Positions 15,855 through 24,046 of a stretch of 34,999 nucleotides of DNA are shown piece after piece. The stretch's first letter is position 1. Every line of letters starts with the position of its first letter. Source of the DNA: Cytophagia bacterium (GTDB lineage Bacteria > Bacteroidota > Bacteroidia > Cytophagales > Cyclobacteriaceae); the NCBI GenBank assembly GCA_013373005.1, contig JABXIP010000349.1, positions 1 through 34,999 of the forward strand. The letters run 5' to 3'. The notes below the pieces were generated by a model. It was not told the origin of the DNA. It ran no database searches and was given only the letters and a program-made list of their open reading frames with translations. A program made the translations under genes and the position numbers.

Positions 15855-15912
15855 ATTTTAATTTCCTGAGTAGTACACTTCCTCTAATTCAAAGAGCAAA
15901 ATATCTTCATGT

Positions 15913-15929
15913 TAACTCTTCAAGAGTTA
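15913..15929. promoter_or_regulatory. Perfect 17-bp palindrome upstream of the DUF4136 gene
   Basis: TAACTCTT and AAGAGTTA are perfect 8-bp arms around a single C. It lies 121 bp before the DUF4136 lipoprotein start. A shorter stem (AACTGA/TCAGTT around AACC) follows at 15941-15956. With no T-run and low GC, an operator is more likely than a terminator. Confidence 0.4.
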
Positions 15930-16050
15930 TAGAAAAGAGAAACTGAAACCTCAGTTGTTAGTGATAAAAAAGGCATATTTCACTTTCTTTGCACCATAAG
16001 TCGCCATTATCCTGTCAATAACTTGATGGCAGCCTTCTAAAGAAAATTTA

Positions 16051-16632
16051 ATGAAGAAAATATACGCACTTCTCTGCTTGATTTTTGTGATGGGCTGCAG
16101 CCCCCTAATGGTAAAAACCGACTATAATCATCATTTAGATTTTAACCGTTATCAGACTTTTTCCTTCAGCGTTTGGGAAACAAACGATCAAAAGCTATTG
16201 GATGACGCTCATAAAAGCTACTTAGAGGCTGCCATAACGGACCAATTAACTCAAAGGGGACTGAGTAAAAAAAGTGAAGCTGGAGATTTCATTATTAAGG
16301 TTTTTATTGTTGAAGACCGTGAAACTAGTCTTTCTGCCTATAATGATCATTACACATTGGCCAACTATAATATTGGCTGGGGATGGGGAGCTGGTGGTCT
16401 GTCCTATGGCACTTCCAATTTGCACTATGATGAATCTCATTATGAAATTGGCACCCTCATCATTGACTTAGTTGATTCAAAATCAAAGATTCTGGCTTGG
16501 CAAGGTGTAGCCAAGAGTGCAATAGATAATAATCCTGACAATGACGAAGAAATGGCACACGGCACTGTTGAAATGGTGTTTAAGAAGTTCCCTATTTCAC
16601 TCAATCAAATAACTTTTTTATTCTTCCCTTAA
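16051..16632 (+). CDS. DUF4136 family lipoprotein
   Basis: The 193-residue protein has a lipoprotein signal: a hydrophobic stretch then FVMGC with lipidated Cys16, so it is probably membrane-anchored in the envelope. The opening VKTDYNHHLDFNRYQTFSF is a typical DUF4136 start, as is a late LIIDLVDSKSKILAWQGVAKS followed by an acidic stretch and VEMVFKKFP. The glycine-rich NIGWGWGAGGLSYG segment is common in this family. The function is unknown. Its 3' end overlaps the convergent permease gene by 15 bp. Confidence 0.85.
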   Translation: MKKIYALLCLIFVMGCSPLMVKTDYNHHLDFNRYQTFSFSVWETNDQKLLDDAHKSYLEAAITDQLTQRGLSKKSEAGDFIIKVFIVEDRETSLSAYNDHYTLANYNIGWGWGAGGLSYGTSNLHYDESHYEIGTLIIDLVDSKSKILAWQGVAKSAIDNNPDNDEEMAHGTVEMVFKKFPISLNQITFLFFP

Positions 16633-18984
16633 TGCTTCTACGGGGTTAATTTTTGAAGCTCTTATCCCAGGATAAAACAGAGCAATAGAAGAAAGTACAA
16701 ACATAAGCGTCACTGTAAGAGCAATTTCAAATACTCCAATTTCAATTCCATATTCGTAACCATTGAGCCACTGTTGAGAAAAGTAGATTCCAACTGGTAT
16801 AGCAATAAATACGGCTAGCAAACAAACCAAAGAAATAGGCTTGGCAATTTGTCCTATGATATGAAATAGCTGAGCCCCAATAGCCTTCCTCACCCCTATT
16901 TCCTTTCTTTTCTGATCGGCATAGTAGTAGGTGAGCCCGAAGATTCCGAGTGCTGCAATGGTCACTAGCAAGAAGGTAGCCCATTGATAGAATCGGGCTT
17001 TCTGAAAATCCTCCTCATAGGCCCCGTTCAGTACATCTTCCATGACTCTATACGATAACTCATGCCCAGGAAATAGTTCATTCCATTTGGCTTCCATTTG
17101 TTCGATAACAGGCTCAAAAGAAACACCTTCAACTCTTAGAGTCATGCTAAAGTAACCTCTGAGCTCATTCTCAAGCAACACAATAGGTTCTATAGCCTGG
17201 TGCATAGTTGTATAGTGATAGTCAGAAATCACTCCTGAAATTTGATAAGTCAGTGAAGTATCGCTTCCAGTCCAAATCATTTGCCGACCCAAAGCATCCG
17301 AATTATCAGCGAAGCCCAAAGTCTCTACGGCTTTCTCATTAATCAACATGGTGCGGCTACCAGATCGTATATCTTCACCTGCAATAATTGACATACGGTT
17401 TGTTCTTACGAAATCAGAATCAATGAAATTCACATTCAACAAATGGCTCACCGAACCTGTGTCCATTTGCACCGAGAAATTAGACTTCCCTTGATTGGCA
17501 AAAATTGGCGACTGGGAAATGGTAGCATCTTTTACTCCTGCAATGCTGCTAAAAGCATTTTTGATTGATTGTGCATGTTCGAAGCCGTCAACCTCATTCA
17601 ATGTTACATTGACCAAACCGTCATTACTGTAACCCATATCCAACGAATTAATATAATTGAGCTGACGTGAAATAACCAGAGCATTGAGAATGAAGAAACC
17701 CGCTAAAGCAAACTGCAGTCCGATAAGGCTTTTTCTGAAAATTGAGTTTCCGGAATGACTTCTCGAAAGATTTATCCTCTTACCTATCAAGGTAATTAAT
17801 ACAATAGAAATGGCGGATGCGACAAGCCATAGAACCCCAAAGATGCTTCCGAGGAATATCCATATTTGCTCATCAGAAAGCCAGCCATTTTTCAAATCGA
17901 GGCTAGTATAAGCTTCCAACTCATTCAGAGAAAATGAGAGCAAAAGACCAGTTAGCAATACTGCAGGAAGTAGGATAATCAAGGCCTCCTGTGCCGATTG
18001 TAAAACATTACTTAACCAAGGCTGACCCAAAGCTTTTTTGATAGACATCTCCTTATTTCGCTGCACTGCCAAGGCAGTTTGCATATTGAAAAAGTTAATA
18101 ACGGTTGAAGAGATGATGAAAATTGCTAATACTCCTAATACCCAGAGTGTCTGTTTATCATGCTTCTGCCCTTGGTCAAACTCAAGCCCTCTGGTAAAAT
18201 GAATAGAAGGGAAAGACTGTGCCTCATGCACTATTACTTCCCTTACATTTTCTGGCAATGCTTCCTGAAAATGGGTATTTAGCTTATTCTGTAAAGCTTC
18301 CCTATTAACCTTTGAGTTAGTGAGAATATAAGTATCTAAACCCGGCATTATGGCCGCATAGTTAGCATTATGCAGAGGTTCAATAAGTTCGAAATTCGCC
18401 AAAAAAGAAGGCCTAAAAGAGACATTAGTAGGATAACTTTGAAATACTCCGGCCACCTGAAAACTCCTAGACCCGAAAGGCCCCTGAGCCTGAACAAGCT
18501 GACCCACAGCCTCCTCCTCGCCAAACAGCCTTTCTTTAGCCAGTGTACTGATCAATATATCATTCAAAGCACTAGATACACTTCCATCCACTACGTCTAC
18601 TTTAAAGCCTTTATAGAATCCGGAGTCTACAAACAGCATGGGCTCATTTGAAAATATCTTATCATCTAACTCCAAATTAGCTTGCAGGTACCTTGTGCGA
18701 ATGGAAGTCTCAACTTCTGGAATTACCTCGGCAAGATTCTGTCCAGTTAGCACAGAAGAAGAAGCAAAATGCCTTTCCCCATTGGGCAGATTCAGCTTGG
18801 TGGTCAATCTAAAAAGTTTACCATCAGATTCATGATAGCCGTCAAAGTTGGCATCGTGAAGAAGAATGGATAAAAGCAGAATTGAGCCAGTGAGTCCAAT
18901 GGTAAAACCCAAAAGATTAATAAAAGATGGAACCTTGTGTTTTCTAACTGACTTGAAGGCGAACTTGAGGTGAGATTTGAACAT
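16618..18984 (-). CDS. MacB/FtsX-type ABC transporter permease
   Basis: The 788-residue membrane protein has the standard architecture of Bacteroidota orphan MacB-like permeases. An N-terminal membrane segment (about 20-42) precedes a MacB-PCD periplasmic domain (about 45-270), then three FtsX membrane segments (about 275-400). A second periplasmic domain follows (about 440-650), and a C-terminal FtsX block (about 675-780) contains RKEIGVRKAIGAQ and KINPVEALRE. The start FKSHLKFAFKSVRKHKVPSFINLLGFTIGL is the usual opening. No ATP-binding subunit is encoded in this window, so the partner is elsewhere. It lies 82 bp downstream of the FGE-like gene on the same strand and may be cotranscribed. 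Confidence 0.9.
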   Translation of the reverse strand: MFKSHLKFAFKSVRKHKVPSFINLLGFTIGLTGSILLLSILLHDANFDGYHESDGKLFRLTTKLNLPNGERHFASSSVLTGQNLAEVIPEVETSIRTRYLQANLELDDKIFSNEPMLFVDSGFYKGFKVDVVDGSVSSALNDILISTLAKERLFGEEEAVGQLVQAQGPFGSRSFQVAGVFQSYPTNVSFRPSFLANFELIEPLHNANYAAIMPGLDTYILTNSKVNREALQNKLNTHFQEALPENVREVIVHEAQSFPSIHFTRGLEFDQGQKHDKQTLWVLGVLAIFIISSTVINFFNMQTALAVQRNKEMSIKKALGQPWLSNVLQSAQEALIILLPAVLLTGLLLSFSLNELEAYTSLDLKNGWLSDEQIWIFLGSIFGVLWLVASAISIVLITLIGKRINLSRSHSGNSIFRKSLIGLQFALAGFFILNALVISRQLNYINSLDMGYSNDGLVNVTLNEVDGFEHAQSIKNAFSSIAGVKDATISQSPIFANQGKSNFSVQMDTGSVSHLLNVNFIDSDFVRTNRMSIIAGEDIRSGSRTMLINEKAVETLGFADNSDALGRQMIWTGSDTSLTYQISGVISDYHYTTMHQAIEPIVLLENELRGYFSMTLRVEGVSFEPVIEQMEAKWNELFPGHELSYRVMEDVLNGAYEEDFQKARFYQWATFLLVTIAALGIFGLTYYYADQKRKEIGVRKAIGAQLFHIIGQIAKPISLVCLLAVFIAIPVGIYFSQQWLNGYEYGIEIGVFEIALTVTLMFVLSSIALFYPGIRASKINPVEALREE

Positions 18985-19066
18985 AATAATGGAAGTTGAA
19001 TGATCAAGCTATCAATAGTCTCTCAGAAGATCAACTATTCAATTAGTTTTTCAACTAAATTAGCAA

Positions 19067-20098
19067 TTACTCCACATCCTTGACGCATCGGAAACCGGTA
19101 TGGCCAAACGCGGAATCCCTGGTAGATTTCATTCTTCTACTCACTCTGTAACCGCTGCAATAACTATCGCTGCACAAAAAGGAACCTCCTCTCATCACAA
19201 ACTTATCTACGTAGGGTTCTTGAGGATCGTAGGAGGTTTTGGGTCCTTGAGGGTTAAGGAGAGACTCTGCCTCAGACATTTGCCCATAGGCTTGAACATG
19301 GTATTTATCTTGACACCACTCCCAAACATTGCCAGCCATATCATAAAGGCCATATCCATTTGCGGGAAAGGATTTTACCGGTGCCGCATCAACATAACCA
19401 TCTTCTTCTGTATTCTGATAAGGGAATACTCCTTGCCAGAAATTGGCCTTATCAGCAGCATTTTCAACCTGAACATTTCCCCATGGATAAACAGGATCTT
19501 TCAACCCTCCCATAGCGGCCCACTCCCACTCTGCCTCAGTTGGCAACCTCTTTCCTGCCCATTGAGCATAGGCCAAGGCATCATCGTAAGACACATGAAC
19601 CACCGGGTAATCCATTTTACCATCTATGGATGAGCCAGGTCCAAAAGGCTGTCTCCAATTAGCGCCAATGGTCCACCTCCACCACTGACCTTCATAATTC
19701 AAGTTCACAGGCCCGCTTGTTGCCTGAAATATTAATGAACCTGCCTTAAGCAAAGAGTCAGCAGGTTTTGGCGTTTCTGGTGGCAAGCCCTTTTTCATTT
19801 CATCCCAGTCGATGTCTCTCTCGGCAATAGTAACATAGCCAGTAGCATCTACGAAGGCTTTAAACTCACCATTGGTCACCTCTGCTTCATCCATAAAAAA
19901 TGAAGAAACAGAAACCTGATGTCTAGGGTACTCATCCTGATCTGCCTGTAAGGTTTTCCCTCCCATATCGAAGGTTCCGGCAGGAATATAAACCATACCT
20001 TCAGGCGCTACTACATCATTATCTCTCTTACTCTCGCAATTCGATAATATCAGAGCGATGAGTATTGACAATCCGGCAAGCCATCTATTGGATTTCAT
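19067..20098 (-). CDS. Lipoprotein formylglycine-generating enzyme-like (SUMF1 domain)
   Basis: I chose the start at Met6 of the track ORF (20098), because TAACATTG, close to the -7 promoter consensus, lies only a few bases before the first ATG. The 343-residue product has a lipobox ALILSNC with lipidated Cys21, so it is membrane-anchored. The rest is a SUMF1/FGE-sulfatase domain (PF03781), from PAGTFDMGG through WEWCQDKYH to the C terminus. GGSFLCSDSYCSGYR aligns with the human FGE segment that carries both active-site cysteines, so real formylglycine-generating activity is plausible. Many SUMF1-domain proteins lack them. No sulfatase is in the window, so the substrate would be encoded elsewhere. 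Confidence 0.87.
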   Translation of the reverse strand: MKSNRWLAGLSILIALILSNCESKRDNDVVAPEGMVYIPAGTFDMGGKTLQADQDEYPRHQVSVSSFFMDEAEVTNGEFKAFVDATGYVTIAERDIDWDEMKKGLPPETPKPADSLLKAGSLIFQATSGPVNLNYEGQWWRWTIGANWRQPFGPGSSIDGKMDYPVVHVSYDDALAYAQWAGKRLPTEAEWEWAAMGGLKDPVYPWGNVQVENAADKANFWQGVFPYQNTEEDGYVDAAPVKSFPANGYGLYDMAGNVWEWCQDKYHVQAYGQMSEAESLLNPQGPKTSYDPQEPYVDKFVMRGGSFLCSDSYCSGYRVSRRMKSTRDSAFGHTGFRCVKDVE

Positions 20099-20304
20099 AG
20101 GCATGGTTAACATGAAACAATGTTAAAACAAATCGCATGGAATTGAAACCTGATCAACGAGAGTTTGATGGTATTTAACCTCACATAATATTTCTAACCT
20201 TTCCGGTCAGTCATAAACTAAACAAATTAGCTCTACTGTAACCAATGTTACTCCCGCCTAGCATAAAGCCTGATAGTTTTGTTCCCTATATCGACAAAAG
20301 TAAT

Positions 20305-21105
20305 ATGGACATCTTAGAGATTTTAGGTTATATAAGTGCCTCAATTATTGGCATATCATTAGGGTTGATTGGTGGTGGAGGTTCCATACTCACGGTTCCC
20401 GTTCTGGTTTATCTTATGGGCATTGCTCCAGTTCCGGCAACGGCCTATTCATTATTTATCGTAGGGTTTAGCTCGCTTATTGGAGCAGGTAAATATTCCA
20501 AAAAGCAATTGGTCAGTTATAAAACTGCCATTGTTTTCGGCATCCCTTCCCTACTTGCGGTTTTCTTGACAAGGAAATTTCTAGTACCCTCTATTCCTGA
20601 AAATATCTTCAGCCTTGGGACTTTCGATTTCACAAAGGACATCGCTCTTATGGTGCTTTTCGCCTTGCTTATGATTATGGCTTCCATTTCTATGATCAGA
20701 GGCAAAAAAGAGCAGGAAGAAACAAACACCACACAGGTTTTCAAATACCACCTGATTGTTATTGAGGGACTTTTAGTTGGAACACTTACCGGTCTTGTTG
20801 GTGCAGGAGGAGGATTTTTAATCATACCAGCGCTAGTAGTACTTTCCAAACTACCTATGAAAATGGCAGTTGGCACTTCACTGCTAATCATTGCTATTAA
20901 ATCCATGCTCGGATTCCTTGGTGATGTATCCAATATGGAGATTGACTGGGTCTTTTTGGGCGTATTCACCCTAATTTCTGGTGCCGGAATATTTGTAGGG
21001 AGTTACCTTTCCAATTTTATTTCCGGTAGTAAGCTGAAGCCTGCCTTTGGTTGGTTTGTATTAATTATGGGTGTCTACATTCTAACCAAAGAGATATTAT
21101 TCTAA
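20305..21105 (+). CDS. TSUP/TauE-SafE family permease
   Basis: The start at 20305 gives a 266-residue protein that begins directly with a membrane segment. The track's earlier ATG adds a 20-residue unrelated prefix (MLLPPSIKPDSF...) and is less likely. The protein has seven or eight membrane segments and the two inverted halves of the family, each with its glycine-rich motif: GLIGGGGSILTVP near residue 20 and GLVGAGGGFLIIP in the second half. TSUP members move sulfite, sulfonates or other small organosulfur and organic anions; the substrate is not deducible here. The gene ends at a strong terminator at 21134-21171. It stands beside the FGE-like gene, so a sulfur link is possible but unproven. 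Confidence 0.88.
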   Translation: MDILEILGYISASIIGISLGLIGGGGSILTVPVLVYLMGIAPVPATAYSLFIVGFSSLIGAGKYSKKQLVSYKTAIVFGIPSLLAVFLTRKFLVPSIPENIFSLGTFDFTKDIALMVLFALLMIMASISMIRGKKEQEETNTTQVFKYHLIVIEGLLVGTLTGLVGAGGGFLIIPALVVLSKLPMKMAVGTSLLIIAIKSMLGFLGDVSNMEIDWVFLGVFTLISGAGIFVGSYLSNFISGSKLKPAFGWFVLIMGVYILTKEILF

Positions 21106-21133
21106 AGACTAGTGACTGTTGTATATTGAGTTG

Positions 21134-21171
21134 GCCGGACAGCTAATTAGGTGCTGTCCGGCTCTTTTTTT
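21134..21171 (+). terminator. Rho-independent terminator after the TSUP permease
   Basis: GCCGGACAGC (21134-21143) pairs perfectly with GCTGTCCGGC (21153-21162) around a nine-base loop and runs into a T-rich tail. The tail overlaps the stop codon of tex on the opposite strand. Confidence 0.92.
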
Positions 21172-23398
21172 ACTTCCCGAATTTACCTTTAAGGGCTGCT
21201 AGTTTAGCGGCCATATCAGTCTCAGGCTCTCGGTTTTTCTTTGGCCTTTGAGTTTTCTTAGGTTGAGGCTTAGCTTCCCCTTTCATAGAAAGTGAAATTC
21301 TCTTTCTTGCTACGTCTACCTCAGTTACGGTAACCATTACTTTTTGCTGCACAGCCACTACATCTGCCGGATTACTAATGTAATGATCAGCCAATTGACT
21401 TATATGAACCAATCCGTCCTGGTGAACCCCAACATCTACAAAGGCCCCGAAATTGGTCACATTGGTGACGATACCAGGAATCTTCATCCCAATTTTCAAG
21501 TCTTCGATGTGATTTACCCCTTCTGCAAAACTGAAGACTTCAAACTTCTCCCTTGGGTCTCTTCCCGGCTTAGCTAATTCGCTCAGCACATCCTTAAGAG
21601 TAGGTAAACCAACAGTATCTGTCACATAAGTCTTTAAGTCAATTTTATTCCTTAGCGATTCGTCCTTCACTAAATCAGCCACTTTGCAACCCAGGTCTTT
21701 GGCCATCTTCTCAACCAGAGCATATACCTCCGGGTGAACAGCACTATCGTCTAGCGGGTTGGCAGCTCCTTTAATGCGCAAGAAACCTGCTGCCTGCTCG
21801 AATGCCTTATCACCCAAACGCTGAACATTTTTGATTGCAGAACGATTCTTGAATGGCCCATGCTCATTTCTATACTCCACAATATTCTTGGCCAATTGCG
21901 GGCCTAGTCCTGCCACATAGGTAAGCAATTGTTCTGAAGCCGTATTCACCTCTACTCCAACGGCATTCACACAGCTCATCACAACATCGTCTAGTGAGTG
22001 CTTCAATGCAGACTGATCTACATCATGCTGATACTGCCCTACACCGATAGATTTGGGATCTAACTTCACCAACTCAGCTAGTGGATCCATTAATCTTCTT
22101 CCGATTGAAACCGCCCCGCGAACCGTTACATCTTGATCTGGAAACTCAGTCCTTGCTATCTCAGAAGCCGAGTAGATAGAAGCTCCACTCTCATTCACCA
22201 TAACCACGGTAATAGCAGAAGATAGCCCAAGACTCTTAACAAAGTCTTCCGTTTCACGACTGGCTGTACCATTTCCGATAGCAATAGCCTCAATTTTATG
22301 GGTATCTACCATGTGCTTGATTACAGCACCTGATTCCGCTTTTCTCTTCTGTGGCTCATTTGGGAAAATGGCTTCATAATGAAGGAGCTTACCCTGCGCA
22401 TCGAGGCAAACCACCTTACAACCAGTTCTAAATCCTGGGTCTATGGCCAACACTCTTTTGCTCCCCAAGGGAGCTGCCATCAATAGCTTATGCAAGTTTT
22501 TGGCGAATACTTCAATAGCTTCTTCATCGGCCTTCTTCTTGGAAAGCATTCTCATCTCGGTTTCCATTGAAGGGCTTAGTAATCTCTTGTAAGAATCCTT
22601 TATGGCCATTGCCACCTGCTCGGAAGCTGTATTTCTAGACTTGATGAAGAGCCTTTCCAAAAGGGCAATTGCTTCTTCTTCAGGTGGAAGAATATCGAGC
22701 ATTAGAAACAATTCTGCTTCACCTCTTCGCATGGCCAAGACTCTATGCGAAGGAGCATCTTTCAGCGCTTCTTCCCACTCGAAGTAATCTTTGTATTTCT
22801 GACCTTCTTCTTCTTTTCCAGTATATACCCTGGCTTTAATGGTGCTGTGATGCTGAAAGTATTTTCTCATCTTCTCTCTAGCTTCAGCACTTTCATTCAC
22901 AGTTTCAGCAATAATATCTCTTGCTCCTTGTAAGGCCGCATCTATATTGGCAACACCCTTTTCTTCATTAATATACTTGGCAGCTTCCGCTTCCAAGTCG
23001 AATGATTCTTGTTCAAATACCTTTAGAGCTAGCGGCTCTAGTCCCTTTTCCCTTGCCACTGAGGCTTTGGTCTTTCTCTTGGGCTTATATGGCAAGTAGA
23101 TATCCTCCAGAACAGACATCGTATCGGCATCCTTTATCCTTTTCTCCAGCTCAGCCGTCAATTTTCCTTGATCTTCAATAGACTTAAGAATAGCCTCTCT
23201 TCTTTTATCGAGCTCCTTTAATTGTTGAAGTCTATCTCTTACGGCAGCAATCTGCACCTCATCTAAACTGCCAGTGAGTTCCTTTCTATATCGAGCAATG
23301 AAAGGCACAGTACCTCCCTCTTCCAATAGTTTAATGGTAGCCTCAACTTGCTTGTTGGCCACCGAGAGTTCCTGTGCTATAAGATTAGAATATATCAT
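21170..23398 (-). CDS. tex: Tex, S1 RNA-binding transcription accessory protein
   Basis: The 742-residue cytosolic protein shows the whole Tex architecture: an N-terminal helical region with VPFIARYRKELTGSLDE, a YqgF/RNase H-like domain with RVLAIDPGFRTGCK (about residues 315-330), helix-hairpin-helix motifs with LLTYVAGLGPQLAKNIVEYR (about 490-510), and a C-terminal S1 domain (about 640-710, GIVTNVTNFGAFVDVGVHQDGLVHIS). Tex is a conserved nucleic-acid-binding factor in transcription and RNA quality control. A TAGTTTTG promoter box lies 22 bp upstream on the minus strand. Confidence 0.97.
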   Translation of the reverse strand: MIYSNLIAQELSVANKQVEATIKLLEEGGTVPFIARYRKELTGSLDEVQIAAVRDRLQQLKELDKRREAILKSIEDQGKLTAELEKRIKDADTMSVLEDIYLPYKPKRKTKASVAREKGLEPLALKVFEQESFDLEAEAAKYINEEKGVANIDAALQGARDIIAETVNESAEAREKMRKYFQHHSTIKARVYTGKEEEGQKYKDYFEWEEALKDAPSHRVLAMRRGEAELFLMLDILPPEEEAIALLERLFIKSRNTASEQVAMAIKDSYKRLLSPSMETEMRMLSKKKADEEAIEVFAKNLHKLLMAAPLGSKRVLAIDPGFRTGCKVVCLDAQGKLLHYEAIFPNEPQKRKAESGAVIKHMVDTHKIEAIAIGNGTASRETEDFVKSLGLSSAITVVMVNESGASIYSASEIARTEFPDQDVTVRGAVSIGRRLMDPLAELVKLDPKSIGVGQYQHDVDQSALKHSLDDVVMSCVNAVGVEVNTASEQLLTYVAGLGPQLAKNIVEYRNEHGPFKNRSAIKNVQRLGDKAFEQAAGFLRIKGAANPLDDSAVHPEVYALVEKMAKDLGCKVADLVKDESLRNKIDLKTYVTDTVGLPTLKDVLSELAKPGRDPREKFEVFSFAEGVNHIEDLKIGMKIPGIVTNVTNFGAFVDVGVHQDGLVHISQLADHYISNPADVVAVQQKVMVTVTEVDVARKRISLSMKGEAKPQPKKTQRPKKNREPETDMAAKLAALKGKFGK

Positions 23399-23420
23399 AG
23401 TCTGAATTTTTAGGCGGGCA

Positions 23421-23428
23421 CAAAACTA
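23421..23428 (-). promoter_or_regulatory. -7 promoter box of tex
   Basis: On the minus strand this reads TAGTTTTG, an exact match to TAnnTTTG, with a TTTC 18 bp further upstream close to the -33 element. It lies 22 bp before the tex start. Confidence 0.6.
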
Positions 23429-23460
23429 AGGAAAGATGCTTCTCTGGAAAGTAATAAAAT

Positions 23461-23468
23461 TAGATTTG
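23461..23468 (+). promoter_or_regulatory. -7 promoter box of the PNPOx-like gene
   Basis: TAGATTTG is an exact match to TAnnTTTG, 35 bp before the start codon. No clean -33 element is seen. Confidence 0.5.
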
Positions 23469-23503
23469 GGAACATTTTTTATAGAGAACACGATTAATGT
23501 GTC

Positions 23504-24046
23504 ATGGGGAAATTTATAGAAGTACTAACTCCTGAACTCACGGAGTTTATTCAAAACCAGAAAATATTCTTTACCGGTACTGCCGCCACAACAGGGCGGG
23601 TTAATATCTCTCCAAAGGGTATGGATTCTCTAAGGGTAATTTCCCCAACCCAGGTGGTTTGGTTGAACCTTACGGGTAGTGGCAATGAAACAGCTGCTCA
23701 CCTCAAAGAAGTGAATAGAATGACCATTATGTTTTGCGCCTTCGAAGGAAAGCCACTAATTCTGCGCCTTTATGGATCGGCTAAAACGATACATCAGCAA
23801 GACAGTGAATGGGAACAGTATTATCAGCTCTTCCCCGCTAATAATGGGGCAAGAAATATATTCCTATTGGAGATTGAGTCGGTTCAGACTTCATGTGGTT
23901 TTGCCGTTCCATTCATGGACTATATAGAAGACAGACCTATTCTTAAAGATTGGGCTGAAAAGAAAGGACAAGAGGGCATTCAAGACTACTGGCAAGAAAA
24001 GAATCAGGTGAGCATTGACGGTTTACCAACCGGCCTATTTGATTAG
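23504..24046 (+). CDS. Pyridoxamine 5'-phosphate oxidase family protein
   Basis: The 180-residue cytosolic protein is of the split-barrel flavin-binding PNPOx-like family. It has FFTGTAATTGRVNISPKGMD, the family's strand-and-turn opening, then VVWLNLTGSGNETAAHLKEVNRMTIMFCAF, typical of FMN-binding relatives that are not true PdxH. A C-terminal DYWQEKNQVSIDGLPTGL is also characteristic of this subgroup. The exact substrate is unknown; members reduce or bind flavin, F420 or heme. Its 3' end overlaps the convergent S41 peptidase gene by 12 bp. Confidence 0.87.
   Translation: MGKFIEVLTPELTEFIQNQKIFFTGTAATTGRVNISPKGMDSLRVISPTQVVWLNLTGSGNETAAHLKEVNRMTIMFCAFEGKPLILRLYGSAKTIHQQDSEWEQYYQLFPANNGARNIFLLEIESVQTSCGFAVPFMDYIEDRPILKDWAEKKGQEGIQDYWQEKNQVSIDGLPTGLFD

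Noticed and set aside
19100-19633. 177-residue plus-strand ORF inside the FGE-like gene
   Set aside because: It is antisense to a conserved SUMF1 domain and has no family features of its own.
20517-20969. 150-residue minus-strand ORF inside the TSUP permease
   Set aside because: It is antisense to a conserved membrane protein, so it is a shadow ORF.
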